Below are positions 60,365 to 64,000 of a stretch of 64,000 bases of DNA, in pieces. The notes beneath the pieces were generated by a model. The model was not told the origin of the DNA. It was given only the letters and a program-made list of their open reading frames with translations, and did no database searches. Source of the DNA: JAGDMJ01 sp963809695 (GTDB lineage: Bacteria; Bacteroidota; Ignavibacteria; UBA10030; UBA6906); the NCBI GenBank assembly GCA_963809695.1, contig CAWEKI010000009.1, positions 62,001 through 126,000 of the forward strand. Direction: 5' to 3'. Position 1 is the first letter of the stretch, and every line of letters starts with the position of its first letter. A program made the translations under genes and the position numbers.

Positions 60365-61171
60365 ATGATCGCAAAGAACTTACAGTTCCTCCCCAGGGAT
60401 ACCCGCGACTTCTCGCCACAGTCGCTCGCCCAAGCCCGACACAAACGCATGAAGGGAAAAACCCTCAGGCACATCCTCCTCGACCGCTTCCTCAACCACT
60501 ACGGCTACGACAAAGGTGCCGTCACCGCCGCTGCCATCATCGATGATCTGCTGGCCCCCATCGAGCAGTACTACCCGTACACCGACCAGAGCTTCCTCAA
60601 ACCCGGGCAGATGGTCTGGCATGCTGTCCCCATCGAGGAGTACCCCAGGAAGGGCAAATCCATGCGTGAGACCAAACTCACGCCCGTGGTCCTCGACCTC
60701 ATCACCGACGACAATATCGAAGACCTCCGCATCCCCGTCCATAGCCGAACACTCAAAATCAAGAAGGTCGAGCGCTGGACCACCCAGGCCTACGATCAGG
60801 GAGCGCTCCTCTCGCAACTCGACCTGGCCGTTCTCCTTACCAACAACGAGGCCACCACGGGCGCCTACGTCCGCGAGTATCAGAATCTCTACCACAGGGC
60901 TCTTCCTACCCGCGGCAACATCCAGCTCATCGGCTCAGGCCAGACCCACAAACGCGTGATCATCGCCCTGCACCTCAAGGGCTATCTTGTCCCAACCATC
61001 TGCCACAAAACCAACCACTCCAAGGAAGCCGTCGAACGCTACATCCGCGACTTTGAATCGGTCAAACTCTTATCCACCAAATTTGAGGACATCGATGTCA
61101 TCTCGCGCATCATCCGTCTCTCTCCCTCAGTCGTCAAGCAGTCCTTGGACCTTCTACCGCTTGACTCCTGA
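60365..61171 (+). CDS. DUF1670-like helix-turn-helix protein, second copy
   Basis: 268 residues, starting five bases after the first copy's stop. Corresponding segments show descent from a common ancestor: GQMVWHAVPIEEYPRKGKS against GQLQYLAVDENEPAGKPLA, WTTQAYDQGALLSQLDLAVLL against ITNDAIEQGGLLSYEDIAFIL, and GSGQTHKRVIIALHLKGYLVPTICHKTNHSKEAVERYIRDF against GRGQTHKTQILELYLSGHQFSEIERRTKHSETAIKRYIQDF. The two probably form a hetero-oligomer. No catalytic triad or nuclease motif was found. Both lie in the putative element at 59519-61226. Confidence 0.75.
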   Translation: MIAKNLQFLPRDTRDFSPQSLAQARHKRMKGKTLRHILLDRFLNHYGYDKGAVTAAAIIDDLLAPIEQYYPYTDQSFLKPGQMVWHAVPIEEYPRKGKSMRETKLTPVVLDLITDDNIEDLRIPVHSRTLKIKKVERWTTQAYDQGALLSQLDLAVLLTNNEATTGAYVREYQNLYHRALPTRGNIQLIGSGQTHKRVIIALHLKGYLVPTICHKTNHSKEAVERYIRDFESVKLLSTKFEDIDVISRIIRLSPSVVKQSLDLLPLDS

Positions 61172-61209
61172 GGGAACAGATTTTACATTAACTTACCCAC
61201 CGAAGCCAT

Positions 61210-61226
61210 GGTATCAGGTGATACTA
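61210..61226 (-). repeat. Right inverted end (palindromic GTATCA-GG-TGATAC)
   Basis: Exact reverse complement of the left end. Its last three bases are the TAG stop codon of the leftward T9SS protein gene. Confidence 0.65.
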
Positions 61227-63950
61227 TTTCACCAAAAGCATCTTCCGGGTCTGGACGAATGCTCCGGCCGTGAGCTTATAAAGATACACCCCACTCGCCA
61301 GCCCTGAGCCGTCAAACCGGAATTCATACGTTCCGGGCTGTGTCTTTTCGTTCACCAACACCGCCACCTTCCTGCCTAGGATATCATAGACGACCAGCGA
61401 CACATCACTAACCCCTATCCCCCACCCCCTATTCCCTCCAACAGTGTATTTAATAATGGTTGACGGATTGAACGGGTTCGGATAGTTCTGCTCGAGCGAG
61501 TAGCTTTGCGGAATTTCCCGTGCCGCATGTACCGAAGTCATGATAACACTTTGATTCCAATGTGCGAGCTTGAACGAGCGTTTTCCCCCGGCTCTTTTGA
61601 AAAACCCACCGACGTAAATATCATCGCCCGACGACGCCAGGGATAACCCAAAATTATCGAGGCCACTGCCGAGAGAATGCCAGCTACTGTCGGAGAAATT
61701 CCACCGGGCTATCATGTTGACTTGTGCGCCGCTAGCGTTGCGGAAGAGTCCGGTCGCAAACAGGTTGTCGCCCGAAAGGAGAAGTGCTTGCACAGTGCTG
61801 TCGACACCCTCCCCTAGCGATGACCAGGAACTGCCGTCCCATTTTGCAATATTGTTGACGTCTACACTGCCTCCCGCCCGATGAAATAAACCACCGACAT
61901 AGATTGCGGAGCGGTTTCCCCTAATAGCATGCACCGGGCCCAACACTCCCTCAAAAGCCGGTGGTCCCAGTGCGCTCCAGGTGCCCGCATCCCACACCGC
62001 AATTCGTGTCGCGGGGGACCCACCCGCGTACACAAAATCACCGCCGACATACAGCTTGGCATGACGGAAGAGACGGTCGAAAACGGGTTGAAGAGCGTAG
62101 ACCACTCCGAGTGAATTGATCCCAGACCCCGTGATACCGCTACCAAGCGATACCCAGGTGGTACCGGTCCATTCAGCGATATTGCTGGCCGCAACTGTTC
62201 CCGCCGAGTCAAACCTCCCCCCGGCATACAGATGGTATTCCGTTGCCGAGATGGCTTCGGTAATAGCAAACACCGCTCCGCCGAAGCTGACATGGAGTCC
62301 TAATCCAAGAGGTGACCATGCCGCGCCGTCCCATTGTGCGATATTCCGGGCCGGTGCCCCTCCCGCGTTCCGAAAGAGCCCACCGACATAAATTGCCCCC
62401 GAGGTACTTACATAGATCGCCTCGACTGCTCCGTCCACACCGTTGGACGGGCCGTCTCCAAGTGTTTTCCAACTCTGTGTATGGCTCTCCCACTGAACGA
62501 TGTTGTTGGCAGCTACGGTACCTGCCGCATCGAACAAACCACCGAGGTAGAGATCGCTGTCCTTGACTGCCACTACGTAGAGGTTGCCGGCAGTGGAGTT
62601 TGGTTGTTTCGTGGGGGAAAAGAGGCTCGTCCACTTCGATCCGGTCCACCGCGCAATAAAGTCACTTGGCAGTGTGGTGTCACCATTCGAGTAATCTGTG
62701 AAGCTGCCAGCAAAGTAGATATCCCTTCCGTAGCTGGCGATAGCACGGGCCGGCGAATTGAGCCCGTTCGCAAGGAACGAAAGTATGTGCTGGGCGCTGT
62801 CCCATGCAGCAACAAATCCCCTCTGCGAGGCGGTGCTGGCGAAATCGCCGGAGACATAAAGTTTCCCGCCGCTGTAACACAGCGCAACGACATTGCCACT
62901 AAGGCTAAATTCCGGTGATGACCAATGAGAGCCATCCCACACAGCGATATGCGCCGCACTTACCACCCCACCGACTGTTGAGAAATCGCCGCCGACATAA
63001 AGCTTTCCTCTCGCGAACGCCAACGAGGAAACGAAATCGTCTGTTCCCTCATAAGGCGAATCGCCAAGCGTATGCCATGCTGTGCCATCCCATCGGGCTA
63101 TATAGTGTGCCGGGGACCCTCCTGCAATGCTGATGTAACCTCCTGCATATATCGACACACCATCATTTGCAAGCGTATAGATAAAATCATTCTGACCTGT
63201 CCCTGTCCCCAAAGCATGCCATGCAGATCCATCCCACCGTGCAATATTGCCAACGGCTATCCCGTTTCCGGCAGTTGAAAAATACCCCGCCACGTAGAGA
63301 TCAGACCCGATGCTCGTCAACGCTGCCACAGGGCCGGACACGCCGTCATTCGGGTTCTGGCCAAGGGAGGACCAAGAATTGCCATTCCACGCGGCAACCC
63401 TGCTTGCCGGCAGCCCCCCCGCAATATCAAAGTATCCCCCCACATAGAGGATGCTATCCACAAAAGCAAGTGCCGTCACTGGTCCGTCAACCCCCACCCC
63501 TAGTGTTTTCCAGGACACCCCATCCCAACGGACGATATAATTGGCTTCGGTTGACTCCGTGCCCGTGAAAGCTCCACCAAAGTAGATGTCGTTCCCATGG
63601 ATGGCAATTGCGCTCACGGAGTTATTTGTACCAACGGGACCAGGGAAACTGTCATCCCAATGAACATCTCCTGTGTCTGTGTCCAGGCCCATCTGTTGGA
63701 AGGACTGAACCAGGCCCGGAGTGCGCGAGAACATGGGCTCCCCGTGAGGTCCCAGGTGCATGTGCCAGCCGGTCGGGTCAAGAGAACCGGTGAGCCCGGT
63801 GCCAGCGCGGAATGATCCGTCGGGGTTGAGGACCGACTCTAGAGGAAGAAGAGATGAAGCATCCGGAGATTGAGAATACGATACGGAACCGAAAAAGAAG
63901 ACGACAAGCAAGAGTGGAACAACATGGAGAAGTAGTGCCCGTTTCGCCAT
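61224..63950 (-). CDS. Large secreted repeat protein with T9SS sorting domain
   Basis: 908 residues. Signal peptide MAKRALLLHVVPLLLVVFFFGSVSYSQ. From about residue 90 to 800 the protein is built of some twelve repeats with the pattern IAxWDGxxWxxLGxGxxGxVxALxxxGxxLYVGGxFxxAGG, resembling delta-60/kelch-like beta-propeller repeats. The C-terminus is a T9SS sorting signal: EQNYPNPFNPSTIIKYTV ... SLVVYDILGRKVAVLVNEKTQPGTYEFRFDGSGLASGVYLYKLTAGAFVQTRKMLLVK. It should be exported and attached at the surface. The linker GGNRGWGIGVSD inside the sorting domain is unusual. Function unknown; adhesion or binding is likely. Confidence 0.88.
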   Translation of the reverse strand: MAKRALLLHVVPLLLVVFFFGSVSYSQSPDASSLLPLESVLNPDGSFRAGTGLTGSLDPTGWHMHLGPHGEPMFSRTPGLVQSFQQMGLDTDTGDVHWDDSFPGPVGTNNSVSAIAIHGNDIYFGGAFTGTESTEANYIVRWDGVSWKTLGVGVDGPVTALAFVDSILYVGGYFDIAGGLPASRVAAWNGNSWSSLGQNPNDGVSGPVAALTSIGSDLYVAGYFSTAGNGIAVGNIARWDGSAWHALGTGTGQNDFIYTLANDGVSIYAGGYISIAGGSPAHYIARWDGTAWHTLGDSPYEGTDDFVSSLAFARGKLYVGGDFSTVGGVVSAAHIAVWDGSHWSSPEFSLSGNVVALCYSGGKLYVSGDFASTASQRGFVAAWDSAQHILSFLANGLNSPARAIASYGRDIYFAGSFTDYSNGDTTLPSDFIARWTGSKWTSLFSPTKQPNSTAGNLYVVAVKDSDLYLGGLFDAAGTVAANNIVQWESHTQSWKTLGDGPSNGVDGAVEAIYVSTSGAIYVGGLFRNAGGAPARNIAQWDGAAWSPLGLGLHVSFGGAVFAITEAISATEYHLYAGGRFDSAGTVAASNIAEWTGTTWVSLGSGITGSGINSLGVVYALQPVFDRLFRHAKLYVGGDFVYAGGSPATRIAVWDAGTWSALGPPAFEGVLGPVHAIRGNRSAIYVGGLFHRAGGSVDVNNIAKWDGSSWSSLGEGVDSTVQALLLSGDNLFATGLFRNASGAQVNMIARWNFSDSSWHSLGSGLDNFGLSLASSGDDIYVGGFFKRAGGKRSFKLAHWNQSVIMTSVHAAREIPQSYSLEQNYPNPFNPSTIIKYTVGGNRGWGIGVSDVSLVVYDILGRKVAVLVNEKTQPGTYEFRFDGSGLASGVYLYKLTAGAFVQTRKMLLVK
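61412..61439 (-). other. G-quadruplex-like tract inside the T9SS gene
   Basis: On the coding (minus) strand four G-runs of 3, 5, 5 and 4 are separated by 1-4 bases. The tract encodes the unusual GGNRGWGIGV insert of the sorting domain. Confidence 0.6.
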
Positions 63951-64000
63951 ACGACCTCCTTAGATTGGTAACTGCCGCGCGTTTCCCGTAACTTGCACCC

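Larger units (their letters stand above)
59519..61226. mobile_element. Putative two-gene mobile element with DUF1670-like proteins and inverted ends
   Basis: A 1.7-kb block bounded by TAGTATCACCTGATACC at 59519-59535 and its exact reverse complement at 61210-61226. Inside are only two adjacent plus-strand genes, both DUF1670-like and paralogous to each other. No DDE, HUH, serine or tyrosine recombinase motif was seen in either. TA lies at both outer edges. The block separates a DsrE-like gene from a T9SS protein gene that have no link to it. Confidence 0.5.

Noticed and set aside
1..64000. tRNA, rRNA or CRISPR loci
   Set aside because: No T-loop GTTCRANNC in a cloverleaf context, no rRNA core sequence and no regularly spaced 20-40 bp repeats were seen in the spacers by eye.

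Overview
The window reads as a chromosomal piece of a GC-rich member of the Bacteroidota/Chlorobiota (FCB) group, most likely Ignavibacteria-like. The best clue is two secreted proteins ending in a type IX secretion (T9SS) sorting domain of the YPNPFNP...GLASGVYLYRL...KMxLxK kind (12530-14413 and 61224-63950). Several genes carry a TATATT -10 element, and many small operons overlap by ATGA/GTGA. No rRNA, tRNA or CRISPR was seen.

Layout. 1-8287: carbohydrate block with a GH57 enzyme cut by the left edge, an SGNH/TPR membrane protein, a LacI regulator with palindromic operators, a UgpC/MalK-type ABC ATPase and a secreted GH31 glucosidase. 8338-12436: a tail-anchored protein, a DUF4139 protein and an ECF sigma/anti-sigma pair. 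12530-21493: two divergent operons around a 216-bp spacer carrying 11-bp-periodic TGTCA repeats (Pho-box-like). Leftward lie an Omp85-like protein and a T9SS-exported 5'-nucleotidase; rightward lie UbiA prenyltransferase, diacylglycerol-kinase-like, ThiL-like, serine-palmitoyltransferase/KBL-like and radical-SAM genes, probably a lipid pathway. 21517-24674: OmpR regulator and PDZ/GAF histidine kinase. 24739-28276: a kinase with CxxCH and Cx4CH haem motifs, an NtrC-type regulator and an archaemetzincin, translationally overlapped. 28518-31837: NrfD/HybB, HybA-like Fe-S protein and two membrane-anchored GcvH-like proteins that lack the lipoyl lysine.

32457-48618: gdhA, a receiver/PEP-synthase-like hybrid, an alkyltransferase-like DNA repair protein, a PEBP protein, a receiver, an envelope lipoprotein plus coiled-coil pair, M64 and C39-like peptidases, an FKBP lipoprotein, a Pit phosphate transporter behind four TGTTAM repeats at exact 11-bp spacing, and a TldD/TldE pair. 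48629-50430: an IS1182-family insertion beside the remnant of a DUF481-like gene. 50817-56109: three tandem paralogous Ser/Thr kinases. 56589-57686: a YhcG_N-like/DNA methyltransferase fusion. 58253-59260: VOC and DsrE-like proteins.

59519-61226 is the strongest candidate for an undescribed system: two full-length paralogous DUF1670-like helix-turn-helix proteins between inverted 17-bp ends, each end itself a GTATCA/TGATAC palindrome. An A7 run just before the first stop leaves the -1 frame open into the second gene. The window ends with a large T9SS-exported repeat protein whose stop codon lies inside the right inverted repeat.

The other theme is phosphate: an exported 5'-nucleotidase, the lipid operon and the Pit transporter all lie next to 11-bp direct repeats of the kind bound by PhoB/PhoP regulators.
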